Below, one piece after another: positions 34,001 through 45,400 of a stretch of DNA of 64,000 nucleotides. The position numbers and the translations under genes are program-made. Source of the DNA: Actinobacteria bacterium OK074 (lineage in GTDB: Bacteria > Actinomycetota > Actinomycetes > Streptomycetales > Streptomycetaceae); contig LJCV01000110.1 of assembly GCA_001298575.1 (NCBI GenBank), positions 1 through 64,000 of the forward strand, written 5' to 3'. The notes below the pieces were generated by a model. That model did no database searches and was not told the DNA's origin. It saw nothing but the letters and a program-made list of their open reading frames with translations. Positions within the stretch are counted from its first letter, which is position 1; each line of letters starts with the position of its first letter.

Positions 34001-37000
34001 TCCGGGACGATCGTGGTGCGCAGCGCCGCGTGCCGGTCGGCGAGCCGGCCGATCACCTCGGTGAGGCGGTCCGGCGTCGTCGGGTCGGTGAACCGCACGG
34101 CCAGCCCGATGTGGTGGGTGACGCCGGGCGTGCCGTGCTGCTCGGCGCGCAGCAGGCGGACGACGTCCCGGGTGGCCGGATGCCGTACGACGTCCGGGGC
34201 CTCCTCCTCGGTGTCGTCGCCCGCCCCGGTGTCCGCGGCGGCGCCGGAGCCCGCTCCGGCGATGAGGTCGTCGGCGATGCTCTCGACGGCGGCGCCGTTG
34301 AACATCGTCGCGACGGGCAGGGTCCGGCCGAAGTCCGCCTCGATCAGGCTGCGGACCTGCATGGCCATCACGGAGTCCAGGCCCTGGCCGACGAGCGGTG
34401 CGGCGACGTCGAGTTCGGCCGGTTCGAAGCCCATGGTGCGGGCGAACCGGTACCGCAGCCGGTCCACGACCTCGTCCCGGGAGTCCAGGGACACGCGTCC
34501 GGCCGCACCGGCCGCGCCCGCCGACCGTCCGGGCCGGTTCACGGCCGCCCGGCGGCGCGGCGGGAACAGCGCGGCCAGCAGCGGGGGCAGCAGGCCCGGT
34601 TCGGTGGCCCGCAGCACGGGCCCGTCGAGGGCGACCGCCAGCAGCAGGGCGTCGGTGGCGGCCGTACCGGCCGCCTCCCCGGTCAGCGCGGCGTCCAGGA
34701 GCGCCAGCCCCTGGTCGGTGGCCAGGGCGGCGATCCCGCCGCGGTTGATCCGCTCCAGGTCGGCCTCGCCGAGGTGCCCGGTCATCCCGGTCGCCTCCGC
34801 CCACAGCCCCCAGGCCAGCGACAGGCCGACCAGCCCGGTGCGGCGGCGGTGCCGCATCAGCGCGTCGAGGAACGCGTTGGCGGCGCCGTAACTGCCCTGG
34901 CCCGCCCCGCCGAGCACGCCCGCCACCGAGGAGAAGACCACGAACGCGGACAGGTCCGCACCGGCCGTCAGCTCGTGCAGATGCCAGGCGGCGTCGATCT
35001 TCGGCCGCAGCACCGTGTCCAGGCCGTCCGCGTCGATCGACTCCAGCACCCCGTCGTGGAGCACGCCCGCGGCGTGGATGACGGCGGTCACGGGGCAGTC
35101 CTCGGGCAACTCCCCCAGCGCCTGCTCCAGTTGCGCACGGTCGGCCACGTCGCAGGCCCGTACGGTGACCCGGGCCCCGGTGGCGGTGATCTCCGCCCGC
35201 AGGTCCTCGATGCCCTCCGCCAGGGGCCCCCGCCGGGACAGCAGCAGCAGATGCCGGGCGCCGAGACCGGCCGCGTGCCGGGCCACCCGCGCACCGAGCC
35301 CGCTCGTCCCGCCCGTGATCACCACCGTGCCCGCACCCAGCGCGTCCACGGCGGCGACGGCCGCCCCCGCCTCCTGCCGACGCAGCGCGGGAACGTACAA
35401 CACCCCGTTCCGGAGGGCCAGTTCGGACAACCCCGACCGCAGGACCTCCCGCACCTCGGTCTCGTCAGGACCGCCGGTACCGGCATCCCCGTCGACGTCG
35501 ACGAGTACGACGCTGCCGGGGTTCTCCGCGCGGGCGGCCCGGACCAGGCCCCACACGGGCGCGTGGGCGAGGTGGACCGCCGCGTCCGGCTCCTCGGCAC
35601 CGGTCAGTACGGCGCCGCGGGTCACCACCACCAGCCGTGCCCCGGCGGGATGGTCCGCCAGCCACCGCTGGACCTCCCGCAGGGTCTCGTGCAGCACCGT
35701 CCGCGCCCGGGTGACCTCGTCACCGGCGCCCGGCTCGGCGACCTTCAGCAGGGTGACCTCCGGCGCGGCGCCTTCGGGGTCGGCATCCGCAGAACGGTCG
35801 TACGCGGAGCGGTCGCACGCGGACCATTCGAAGGACAGCAGCTCGGGGGTGCTGCTCTGCGGGGCGGCGAGGTCGCCGGCCGTCACCGGCCGCACCAGCA
35901 GCGCCTCGATCCGGGCCACCGGCGCACCGGCCGGATCGGCCACCTCCACGGTGAACGTGTCGGGTCCGGCGGCGGTGATGCGCACCCGTACCTCGCTCGC
36001 CCCGCGGCCGTACAGGGTGACCGCGCCGAAGGAGAACGGCAGCGGCGTACGGCCCGCCGAGCCGTTCAGGGCGTCGACGGCCGCGGCCTGCAACGCGGCG
36101 TCCAGCAGGGCCGGGTGCAGTCCGAAGCGCGGCGCCTCCTCCGCCTGGCGGCCGGGAAGCGTGACCTCGGCGAGGATCTCGTCGCCGAGCCGCCACACGT
36201 CGGACAGGCCCTGGAAGGCCGGGCCGTACTCCAGGCCGACGTCGGCCATGGCGTCGTAGTGGGCGGCCACGTCCAGCCGCTCGGCACCGGCGGGCGGCCA
36301 CGCGGTGCCGTCCAGGACTCCGGTGGGACCGGGCGGCGCGCCCTCCTCGGTGAGCAGGGCACTCGCGTGGTGGGTCCACTCCGAGGTGCCGTCGCGCCGG
36401 CGGAGCCGGGAGTAGATGTCCAGCGGACGGCCGGTCCCGTCCCCGGTGCCCACCTGCACCTGGACGTCGGCCTCGCCGTGCTCGGGCAGGGACAGCGGTG
36501 CGTGCAGCGTCAGTTCGCGCACGGACGGGCAGCCGACCTCGTCGCCCGCCCGGAGGGCCAGCTCCACGAAGGCGGTGCCGGGCAGCAGCACGGTGCCGAA
36601 CACGGCGTGGTCCTCCAGCCACGGGTGGCTGTCGCGGGACAGCCGCCCGGTGAGCACCGCGTCGTCGCTGTCGGCGAGGTGGACGACCGCGCCCAGCAGC
36701 GGGTGCCGCACCATGCCCAGCCCGGCCGAGCCGACGTCGGCCGCGGTCAGCGCGGCGGGCCGCCAGTAGCGGCGCCGCTGGAAGGCGTAGGTGGGCAGCT
36801 CCACCGGACGGCCGCCGGCGACCCACGGCGACCAGTCCACGTCGACGCCCGCGACGAACAACTCGGCCGCGTTCCGCAGCAGTTGGGCCTGCTCGCCCTC
36901 GTTCCGGCGCAGGGTCCCCACCACGGTGACACCGGCCGCACGGCTGTGATCGGCGTTCTGGGCCACGGCGCCGAGCAGCACCGGATGCGGGCTCGCTTCG

Positions 37001-39450
37001 ACGAATATCCGATGCCCGGCCGCCAGCAAACTCTCCAGCGCCGTATCGAAACGCACGGTCTGCCGCAGATTCGTGAACCAGTACTCCGCATCCATCACCG
37101 CCGTGTCGATCACCTCACCCGACACCGTGGAAAACAACGGAATACGACCAGAAGACGGCCGAACACCACTCAGCACGTCGAGGAGTTCCGCCTTCAACTC
37201 CTCCACCTGCGCGGAATGCGACGCGTAATCCACCGCCACCCGCCGCGCCTGAACACCATCCCTCTCACATCCCGCCACAAACGCGTCCAGCTCATCCGGA
37301 ACACCCGACACCACCACCTGCTCCGGCCCGTTCACCACCGCGACCTGAAGCCCCTCCGACAACCGGCCTTCCACCTGCTCCAGCGACGCCAGCACCGACA
37401 CCATCCCGCCGCGCCCCGCCAGCCGCACGATCGCCCGCGTCCGCAACGCCACCACCCGCGCCGCATCCCCCAACGACAACCCACCCGCCACACACGCAGC
37501 CGCGATCTCCCCCTGCGAATGCCCCACCACCGCAACCGGCCGCACCCCCAACGACTCCCACAACCCCGCCAACGACACCATCACCGCGAACAACACCGGC
37601 TGCACCACATCAACCCGCCCCAACAACTCCTCATCACCATCGCGCACCACATCCAGCAACGACCAGCCTTCTACAAAAGGCTCCAAAGCAGCGGCACACT
37701 CCGCCATCCGCGCCGCGAACACCGGCGAGAACTCCAACAACTCCCGCGCCATACCCACCCATTGCGAACCCTGACCCGGGAACACGAACACCGCGCCACC
37801 GCTGTTGCCGGAATGCGCGCGCCCCGACACCACCCCCGAGGCCGTGCGCCCTTCCGCCAACTCCCCCAATCCGGCGGCCAGTCCGTCGAGATCACTGCCG
37901 AGCACCACAGCCCGGTGTTCCAGCACCGCCCGCCCGACCACCAGCGAACGGCCCACATCCCGCACATCCAGGCCGGCGCCCCCGGTCACCCGCTCCAGCA
38001 GCCGGGCCGCCTGCTCCCCCAGCGCCGCCTCGCCCCGCGCGGACAGCACCCACGGGACGACACCGCCACGCGCCGGTGCGGCCGTGGGGGGTTCCTCGTC
38101 GCGGGTGGGCGGTTCCTCGATGATCACGTGGGCGTTGGTGCCGCTGTAGCCGAAGGACGAGACACCGGCCCGGCGCGGGCGCCCCTCCGCCCCCGGCCAC
38201 GCCCGGTTCTCCGTCAGCAGCCGGACCTGACCGGCGCTCCAGTCCACGTGGTGCGAGGGCTCGTCCACGTGCAGCGAGCGCGGCAGTACGCCGTGCCGCA
38301 TCGCCTGCACCATCTTGATGATCCCCGCGACGCCCGCGGCCGCCTGCGTGTGCCCGATGTTGGACTTCACCGAGCCCAGCCACAACGGCGAGTCCTCACC
38401 CCGCCCCTGACCGTAGGTCGCCAACAACGCCTGCGCCTCGATCGGGTCGCCCAGCGTCGTGCCCGTGCCGTGCCCCTCCACCACGTCGACGTCGGTGACC
38501 GTGAGCCGGGCGGCGGCCAACGCGTCCTGGATGACGCGCTGTTGAGCGGGTCCGTTGGGGGCGGTCTGGCCGTTGGAGGCGCCGTCCTGGTTGACGGCCG
38601 AGCCCCGCACCACCGCCAGGACGCGGTGGCCGTTGCGCTCGGCGTCCGCGAGGCGCTCCAGGACCAGCATGCCCACGCCCTCGCCCCAGCCGGTGCCGTC
38701 GGCGGCCGTCGCGTAGGACTTGCAGCGGCCGTCGGCGGCGAGGCCGCGCTGGCGGGAGAACTCGACGAAGACGCTCGGCGTGGACAGCACGGTCACGCCG
38801 CCCGCCAGCGCCAGCGTGCACTCCTCGTCCCGCAGGGAGTGGACCGCCTGGTGCAGGGCCACCAGCGACGACGAGCACGCCGTGTCCACGGTGACGGCGG
38901 GGCCCTGGAGCCCCAGCGTGTAGGAGATCTTCCCGGAGATGAGGCTGCCGATGCTGCCGCCGGGGTCGTAGTCGTGGTGGAAGGAACCGGCGAAGACACC
39001 GGTGCGGGTGCCCTTGAGGGTCTGCGGGTTGATGCCGGCGTTCTCCAGCGCCTGCCAGGAGGCTTCCAGGATCAGGCGCTGCTGCGGGTCCATGCCCTGC
39101 GCCTCTCGCGGGGTGATCCCGAAGAAGGCGGGGTCGAAGTCGGCCGCGTCCGGCAGGAAGCCGCCGGAGCGGGTGTAGGTCTTGCCGGGGTTGCCGGGCT
39201 CGGGGTCGTACAGCGCCTCGACGTCCCAGCCGCGGTCGGCGGGGAACTCGCCGATGGCGTCCTCGCCCTTGACGACGACGTCCCACAGGTGGTCGGGCGA
39301 GGACACCCCGCCGGGCAGCCGGCAGCTCATCCCGACGATCGCGACGGGCTCGGTGCGCCTGCCTTCGAGTGTCTGCAACCGGCCCCGGGTGACGTGCAGT
39401 TCCTCGGAGACCGCTTTCAGGTATTTCAGCAGCTCTTCTTCGGTGGGCAT
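31078..39450 (-). CDS. Type I PKS2: docking-KS-AT-DH-KR-ACP-condensation-FkbH
   Basis: 2790 aa. Coiled-coil docking helix 1-32. KS 34-450 (Cys192 in TACSSS, H327, H367). AT 555-870 with GHSQG (Ser645) and YASH 742-745, predicting methylmalonyl-CoA. DH 915-1190 ([10 protein letters not shown] from H948; HPALLDA). KR 1374-1550 (GGTSGLG; FSS...QGSYGAAN). ACP about 1657-1732 (Ser1693). Condensation domain 1755-2180 with an intact HHAVSD (1885-1890). FkbH-like region 2215-2755: phosphatase motif [10 protein letters not shown] (2421-2430), SNND, K2500, FLDDNP (2520-2525) and SCRVLGRG with Cys2681. FkbH proteins load glyceryl from 1,3-bisphosphoglycerate onto ACP. All catalytic residues look intact. 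No thioesterase domain. Confidence 0.93.
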   Translation of the reverse strand: MPTEEELLKYLKAVSEELHVTRGRLQTLEGRRTEPVAIVGMSCRLPGGVSSPDHLWDVVVKGEDAIGEFPADRGWDVEALYDPEPGNPGKTYTRSGGFLPDAADFDPAFFGITPREAQGMDPQQRLILEASWQALENAGINPQTLKGTRTGVFAGSFHHDYDPGGSIGSLISGKISYTLGLQGPAVTVDTACSSSLVALHQAVHSLRDEECTLALAGGVTVLSTPSVFVEFSRQRGLAADGRCKSYATAADGTGWGEGVGMLVLERLADAERNGHRVLAVVRGSAVNQDGASNGQTAPNGPAQQRVIQDALAAARLTVTDVDVVEGHGTGTTLGDPIEAQALLATYGQGRGEDSPLWLGSVKSNIGHTQAAAGVAGIIKMVQAMRHGVLPRSLHVDEPSHHVDWSAGQVRLLTENRAWPGAEGRPRRAGVSSFGYSGTNAHVIIEEPPTRDEEPPTAAPARGGVVPWVLSARGEAALGEQAARLLERVTGGAGLDVRDVGRSLVVGRAVLEHRAVVLGSDLDGLAAGLGELAEGRTASGVVSGRAHSGNSGGAVFVFPGQGSQWVGMARELLEFSPVFAARMAECAAALEPFVEGWSLLDVVRDGDEELLGRVDVVQPVLFAVMVSLAGLWESLGVRPVAVVGHSQGEIAAACVAGGLSLGDAARVVALRTRAIVRLAGRGGMVSVLASLEQVEGRLSEGLQVAVVNGPEQVVVSGVPDELDAFVAGCERDGVQARRVAVDYASHSAQVEELKAELLDVLSGVRPSSGRIPLFSTVSGEVIDTAVMDAEYWFTNLRQTVRFDTALESLLAAGHRIFVEASPHPVLLGAVAQNADHSRAAGVTVVGTLRRNEGEQAQLLRNAAELFVAGVDVDWSPWVAGGRPVELPTYAFQRRRYWRPAALTAADVGSAGLGMVRHPLLGAVVHLADSDDAVLTGRLSRDSHPWLEDHAVFGTVLLPGTAFVELALRAGDEVGCPSVRELTLHAPLSLPEHGEADVQVQVGTGDGTGRPLDIYSRLRRRDGTSEWTHHASALLTEEGAPPGPTGVLDGTAWPPAGAERLDVAAHYDAMADVGLEYGPAFQGLSDVWRLGDEILAEVTLPGRQAEEAPRFGLHPALLDAALQAAAVDALNGSAGRTPLPFSFGAVTLYGRGASEVRVRITAAGPDTFTVEVADPAGAPVARIEALLVRPVTAGDLAAPQSSTPELLSFEWSACDRSAYDRSADADPEGAAPEVTLLKVAEPGAGDEVTRARTVLHETLREVQRWLADHPAGARLVVVTRGAVLTGAEEPDAAVHLAHAPVWGLVRAARAENPGSVVLVDVDGDAGTGGPDETEVREVLRSGLSELALRNGVLYVPALRRQEAGAAVAAVDALGAGTVVITGGTSGLGARVARHAAGLGARHLLLLSRRGPLAEGIEDLRAEITATGARVTVRACDVADRAQLEQALGELPEDCPVTAVIHAAGVLHDGVLESIDADGLDTVLRPKIDAAWHLHELTAGADLSAFVVFSSVAGVLGGAGQGSYGAANAFLDALMRHRRRTGLVGLSLAWGLWAEATGMTGHLGEADLERINRGGIAALATDQGLALLDAALTGEAAGTAATDALLLAVALDGPVLRATEPGLLPPLLAALFPPRRRAAVNRPGRSAGAAGAAGRVSLDSRDEVVDRLRYRFARTMGFEPAELDVAAPLVGQGLDSVMAMQVRSLIEADFGRTLPVATMFNGAAVESIADDLIAGAGSGAAADTGAGDDTEEEAPDVVRHPATRDVVRLLRAEQHGTPGVTHHIGLAVRFTDPTTPDRLTEVIGRLADRHAALRTTIVPDADGGQQLEVRRALAGEPLRWSPVAEGTDVDDRLRELMEPPFDLAAGALWRFELLAYPSGEQVLVFGAHHAVSDLASLMLVAHELDAGLGADAPPAPSSALVSNRDIDLLLRAQAARPEGEQNPSADWRADFAGARRLDLELARPRPERRTFRSAMHLVELPERVRERVAARANRLGITPAAFWLGALTVHLARLRGRDRFVLAVPVDTRLHVGALDAVGYFGLPIPFAAQVTAGEAGTDVLRRTDSRLGRVLEQGVTFFDAMSALVEEGLYRRNAPLVEVYFNYMPARTGAARGLEILPAGTGHSDLDLMVTVMPGLGKVSLEYNADIVDESSCAEFGRGFLALAEEIADDPDAFVALPDTFTVTPEETAPPKETATPEESAVSPVPEPGSAREPEPGAQIAVAATFALGNLPAMLTVALESTGAEGGPFDVVEAPYHQVLASLHDPGSVLAQPSTAAGLVLLRPVDLTRFGPTDGDLLGELAAEYPAALTALADRTRKPLVVAFLPERPDDPERPDDPERSADSARSRAWEEQVTARLTDRPGIAVLSSDSWGEDYAADDIFDAHTDGMAHLPFQDEFQAVVALRLADVVWNVNRRAPKVIVVDGDETLWSGVAGEIGPEHVDLTGARELLARRLLQWRDAGVLLALVSNNDEETVHRILDRPDSPLHREHFAAISAAWEPKWTRIVRIAEDLRLGLDSFLFLDDNPVEIGAVRAQLPEVLCVTCPGAGELADFVGRLWPAVPRAATAEDAARADFYRQEQVRDEARAQMGFAEFLGNLQLELDIAPVSAETAERTVQLSRRTNQFNLRPRPLDAAVLERLRQDGEVWTATARDRFGAYGQIGVLAVRADGDALDVVAWMMSCRVLGRGVEDRILQWLADRAEALGLGTVRLVADNTPRNIPARRLVSRLGGGEVEAPRLETVVPLARLREFRSWDTGTDIPNTPDTSNTPDASTTSNISDVPETATEVSNV
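36993..37775. repeat. AT-domain DNA repeat, copy A (PKS2)
   Basis: About 783 bp nearly identical, with no gaps, to 48361-49143 (constant offset 11,368). About ten differences were noticed by eye. Both copies encode the methylmalonyl-type AT core, and their base composition on the given strand (rich in CCA/CAC, poor in G) differs from the flanking PKS DNA. Confidence 0.9.
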
Positions 39451-39460
39451 GAAATCACTC

Positions 39461-42400
39461 TCAACTCGGGTCGGTGGGGGATGCGTCGCCGGAGACGGAG
39501 ATGGAGATGCCGAGGCTGTTGGTGACGAAGTCGAGGACTTCCGCCGCGGTCGCGGATTCGAGGTCGGCCGACCCGTGTTCTTCGGCCCCCGCCACGGATT
39601 CGGCGTCCGCCGGGTGGGTTCCCGGCCGCTCCGACATGCCGCGGAAGGTGTCGGCCAGCGCGGCTCGTTGCGCGCCGGTGAGTTCCAGGACGGTCAGATG
39701 GCTCCTGATCCTGGTCAGGTCGGCCATCACCCGCTCGTAGCTGGGTTCCCCGGCGTCCTGGGACTCGGCGGGCGCCGGGGCGAGGCGGTCGAGGAGGTGG
39801 TCGACGAGGGCCCGGGGGCTCGGGTGGTCGAACACCGCGGTCGCGGCGAGCTTCAGGCCGGTGCGGTGGTTGAGCCTGTTGCGCAGTTCGACGGCGGTCA
39901 GCGAGTCGAAGCCCAGGTCGCGGAAGGCGCCGTCGGCGGCCACGTCGCGCGGGTCGCCGTGCCCGAGGACCAGGGCCACGTCCCCGAGGACGAGACCGAG
40001 CAGGTGCTCGCGCCGCTGCTCGGCGGGCAGGGAACGCAGCCTGCTCTCCAGGGACTCGGGGCCGTCCTGGTCGGTGTGCGCGGGCGCCGCCGCGGCTGTC
40101 CGGACCGGGGCCGCGGGCGCGAGGTCCCGCAGTACCGGCGGTGCGGTGTCCGCGCGCAGGGCGGCCGGGTCGACGCTCGCCGGGACGGCGAACGGCAGGG
40201 CGCCGGCGAGCGCCCGGTCGAAGGCCGCCAGGCCCTCCCGCGCGGAGATCGGCAGGAGCCCCATGCGGGCGATGCGGCCCCGGTCGACGGCGCCGAGCCC
40301 GGCCGTCATCGCGCTGGTCTCGGCCCACAGCCCCCAGGCCAGCGAGAGTGCGGGCCGGCCTGCGGTGTGCCGGGCGGCGGCGAACGCGGCCAGGTAGGCG
40401 TTGGCCGCGGCGTAGTTCGCCTGGCCGGCCGAGCCCAGCACCCCGGCGACCGAGGAGAAGACCACGAAGGCCGCCAGGTCGGCGTCGGCGGTCAGTTCGT
40501 GCAGGGCGTGCACGGCGTCGGCCTTCGGCCGCAGCACGGTGTCGAGCCGCCCCGGTGTCAGCGCCTCCAGGACCCCGTCGTCGAGGACTCCCGCGGTGTG
40601 CACCACGGCGGTCGGCGGGTGCTCGGCCGGGATACGGGCCAGCGCCCGGGCGAGGCTGTCGCGGTCGGCGACGTCGCAGGCGACGGACTGCACGTGTACG
40701 CCGTCGTCCAGGAGGTCCTGGGGTGCCTCGCCGCCGCCGCGGCTGAGCAGCAGCACGTTGCGGACGCCGTGCGCCGAGACGAGGTGGCGCACGACGAGTC
40801 GCCCCAGGGTGCCGCTCGCACCGGTGACGACGACGGTGCCGTCGGGGTCGAGCGGCCGGGGGATCGTCAGGACCCGCGGGCCGGTGCCGCCGGGCGCGGT
40901 GAGGCGGCGGTACGCCTCGGGTGCCGTGCGGATGTCCTGGGCCGTGACGGGAAGCGGGCGCAGGGCGCCGGTGGCGAGCGGGACGGCGAGTTCGGCGAGG
41001 ACGGCCTGGCGCCGGGCGGGGTCGGAGGCGGTGCTCCCGTCGGTCTCGGCCACCACGTACCGGCCGCCGGTTGACGCCGTGGCGGATCCGCCGCCGCGCG
41101 CGTCCCAGACGAGGTCGAGTTCCCGCGGCGCCCCCTCGCCGTGCGCGGCGGCCCCCGCCTCGACGAGGTGCGCCGGGTCCAGGCCCAGGCCGCGCAGCAC
41201 CTCCGCGCCGCCGGGGGGTGCGGTGGCGAACACCTCGGCGCCCAGGTGACGGGCGATCAGCACCCCGGCCAGGCCGACGGCGCCATCGCCCGGGTGGATC
41301 AGCACCCGTTCCCCGGCGCGCACCTCTCCCAGGCCCTGCCAGGCGGCGAGAAACGCCCGCGGTACCGCCGCCTGGGCGAAGCTCCAGCCCGACGGCATCG
41401 GGAGGACGTCACGGTGGCCGGTGACCGCCGACCGGCCCAGGGCGCCGCCCCGCGGGAACAGGCCCAGCACGCGGTCGCCCACGGCGATGCCGGTGACCGC
41501 CGTGCCGGTCTCGGTCACCACTCCCGCGCCCTCGGTGCCGGGCACGCCGGTGAGGTCGCCGGTGAGATCGTCCGGGTGAATCCCGGCGGCCCGCATCGAG
41601 ACCCGGATCTCCTCCGGTCCCAGCGGCGGCGCGGGCTCCTCGCCCGCGGTGAGGGCGAGGTCGTCCGGGCCGTGGGTCTCCAACCGCCACCGCGGCGCGT
41701 CGGGCACCGGCAGGAGGGCGGGCCCGGAGCGGGTGAGGCGGGGCACGAACGCCCGTCCGTCGCGTACCGCGACCTGCGGTTCGCCGGAGGCGCGGGCCAC
41801 GGCGAGGGCGTCCTCCAGCGGGGCCGCCGAGGCGTCGGCGTCGACGAGGAGCAGTCGCCCGGGGTGTTCGGCCTGCGCCGAGCGCACCAGGCCCCACACC
41901 GCCGCGGTGACCGGGTCGGGCCGTTCCAGGAGCGCGCCCCGGGTGACCACGGCGAGCCGCGCGTCGCCGTCCGCCGGTTCGGCCAGGAAGCCCTGGACCC
42001 GTGCCAGCACCTCGGCCAGGCGGGCGTGGACGTCGCCGCCGGGCTCCACCCGGGCGACCTCGACGGACCCGGCGTCGGCCGGCCGTGCCGCTGCCGGCAC
42101 GGGCCGCCACCGCAGGTGGAGGCCGCCGTCCCGGTCCGGTGCCGCGGCCCGCGACATCCGCCGCAGCACCAGCCCGTCGACGCCGATGACCGGCTGCCCG
42201 GCGGGGTCGACGGCGGCCAGCGCCACGGTGTCCTCGCCGGCCGCGGTGAGCCGGACCCGTACGGTCGCCGCGCGGGACGCCGCCAGGGTCACGCCGGTCC
42301 AGGAGAACGGCAGCAGCGGCCGGGTGCCGTCGGTGCCGGTGAGGGAGGGCACGCCCAGGTTGACGCCGTGCAGGGCGGCGTCGAGCAGCGCCGGGTGGAT

Positions 42401-45400
42401 GCCGAAGGCGCCCGGCCGGACCGGGAGTTCGACCTCCCCGTACAGCGCGTCCGCCGTCCGCCAGGCCGCGCGCAGCCCCCGGAACACCGGGCCGTAGCCG
42501 TAGCCGCGCTCGGCGAGTTCGTCGTAGAGCCCGTCGACCGGGACCGCCTGCGCGTCGGCCGGGGGCCAGGTCCAGGCGGTGGCCGGGGGCCGCTCGGGCG
42601 CCGGGGACAGCGTGCCCGTCGCGTGCCGGACGGGCGGTTCGCCGCCGCCGTCGGCCGGGGTGGCCGAGGAGTGGACGGTGACGGACCGGCGGCCCGTGTC
42701 GTCCGCGGCGCCGACGGCGACCTGGAGGTACACGGCGCTGTCGGCGGACAGGACGAGGGGGGTCTCCAGCGTGAGTTCCTCGACGTGGGGGCAGTCCGTC
42801 TCGGCACCGGCGTGCAGGGCCAGTTCGAGGAAGGCGGTGCCGGGCAGCAGGACCGTGCCGCCCACCGCGTGGTCGGCGAGCCAGGGGTGCGAGCCGGGCA
42901 GCACCCGGCCGGTGAGGACCACCTGGCCGTCGGCCAGGAACACGGCGGCGCCGAGCAGCGGGTGCCCGCTGGCGTTCAGTCCGGCGGCCCGGATGCCGCC
43001 CGTCACCGCGTCCCCGTCCTGCCAGTAGCGCTGCCCCGCGAACGGGTAGCCGGGCAGTTCGACGCGGCGGCCACCGGGGACGAGCCGCTCCCACGCCGCC
43101 GTGGGTACGCCCGTCACGAACGGCTGGGCGAGGGCCCGTGCGAGCGCCAGGGCCTCCGGCCGGCCGGAGGTCAGCGCCGCCACGGCGAGGTGGTCCTCGG
43201 CGCCGGGGATCTCGTCGAGGGTGGCCTGTGCCATCGGGGTCAGCACGGCCTCGGGGCCGATCTCCAGGTAGGCGGTGACCCCCTGGTCCGCCAGGCAGCG
43301 CACCCCGTCGGCGAAGCGCACGGCCCGGCGGACGTGTTCGACCCAGTACGCGGGCGTGCACAGTTGCTCGGCGTCGGCCAGGCCGCCGGTGAGGTTCGAG
43401 ACGACGGGCAGCCGCGGCGGGCGGAACTCCAGGCCGCCGAGCACCTCGGCGAACTCGTCGAGCATCGCGTCCATGCGGTGCGAGTGGAAGGCGTGCGAGA
43501 CCGACAGCCGGCGCACCCGGTGCCCGGCGGCCCTGAAGTGGTCGACGACGGCGGCCACGGCGCTCTCGTCGCCCGAGACGACCACGGCCTGCGGGCCGTT
43601 GACCGCGGCGATCCCGACGGCGTCCGCGAGGGAGGCCCGGGCGATGTATGCCTCGGCGGTCGGCTCGTCGACGGCGACCGCCGCCATCGCCCCGCCCGTC
43701 GGCAGGGCCCCCATCAGCCGGCCGCGCGCGGCGACGAGCGCGCACGCGTCGGCCTGCGACAGCACGCCCGCCGCGTGTGCCGCGGTGATCTCGCCCAGGG
43801 AGTGCCCCATGACGAAGTCGGGCGTCACCCCCCAGTCCCGGAGCAGCGCCAGCAGCGCGGTCTCCAGCGCGAACAGCCCGGTCTGGGTGTACATGCTCTG
43901 GTGCAGCAGCGGGGCGAGCGGCGAGTCGGCGGGGGCGAACACGACGTCGCGCAGCGGGTGTTCGGCGATCGGTTCGAGATGCGCGTCGACGGCGGCGCAC
44001 ACGGCGTCGAAGTGCTCGGCGAAGACCGGGTAGCGCTCGTACAGTTCCCGGCCCATCCCGGCCCGCTGCGCGCCCTGTCCGGAGAACACCAGCGCCAGCC
44101 GGCCCGCTCCGGCGGCCCGGGTGGCCCCGGTGACGACGGCCGGGTGCTCCTCGCCCCGGGCGAGGGCGGTCAGCGCGCCGGTCGGTTCGGCGTGGCCGGT
44201 GCCGAGGACGACGGCCCGGTGGTCGAGGAGGGCCCGGCCCGCGGTCAGGGTGAAGCCGGTGTCCCGGGGGTCGGGGCGGGGCTCCTCGGCGATCCGCGCG
44301 AGCAGCCGCGCGGCCTGCCGCCGTACCCCCTCGGCCGTCTTCGCCGACAGCACCCAGGGGATCACCGGCGCCGCCGGTGCCGGGTCCGGGGCGGGGGCCT
44401 CGGGGGCCGCCTCCAGGATCACGTGCGCGTTGGTCCCGCTGATGCCGAACGACGACACCGCGGACCGCCGCGGACGCTCCAGCTCGGGCCACTCCTGGGC
44501 GGTCGACAGCACGCTGACGGCGCCGGAGTCCCAGTCGACGTGGTGGGAGGGCGTGGTGGCGTGCAGGGTGCGCGGCAGTACCCCGTGCCGCATCGCGTGG
44601 ACCAGCTTGATGATGCCCGCGACGCCCGCCGCGGCCTGGGTGTGCCCGATGTTGGACTTGACCGAGCCGAGCCACAACGGCCGGTCCGCGGGCCGGTTCT
44701 GGCCGTACGTCGCCAGCAGGGCCTGTGCCTCGATGGGGTCGCCCAGCGACGTGCCCGTGCCGTGTCCCTCCACCGCGTCCACGTCCGCGGCGGTCAGCCG
44801 CGCACTGGCCAGCGCGTCACGGATGACCCGCTGCTGGGAGGGCCCGTTCGGCGCGGTCAGCCCGTTGCTGCCGCCGTCCTGGTTGACGGCCGAGCCCCGC
44901 ACCACCGCCAGCACCGGATGCCCGAGCCGCTCGGCGTCGGAGAGGCGTTCCACCACGAGCAGCCCGACGCCCTCCGACCACCCGGCGCCGTCCGCGTCGT
45001 CGGAGAACGCCTTGCAGCGCCCGTCGGGGGCCATCGCCCGCTGTCGCGAGAACTCCACGAAGGTCGTCGGGGTCGACATCACGGTCACCCCGCCGGCCAG
45101 CGCCAGCGTGCACTCGCCGTTGCGCAGCGCCTGCACGGCCAGGTGCAGGGCCACCAGCGAGGAGGAGCACGCCGTGTCCACCGTCATCGCCGGGCCCTCC
45201 AGGCCCAGCAGGTAGGAGACCCGGCCCGACGCCACGCTCGACGCGCTGCCGAGCAGGCGGAAACCGTCGATGCCCTCGACCGGCTCGTTGAGCGGCGGCC
45301 CGTACTCCATGGCCATCATCCCGGCGAACACACCGGTCCTGCTGCCCCGCAGCGAGGTCGGGTCGATGCCCGCCCGCTCGAACGCCTCCCACGCGGTCTC

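Noticed and set aside
32665..39525. 2286-codon forward ORF opposite PKS2
   Set aside because: Antisense to an unambiguous PKS with all catalytic motifs; Arg/Gly/Gln-rich, no domains. Long antisense frames are normal in high-GC genes.
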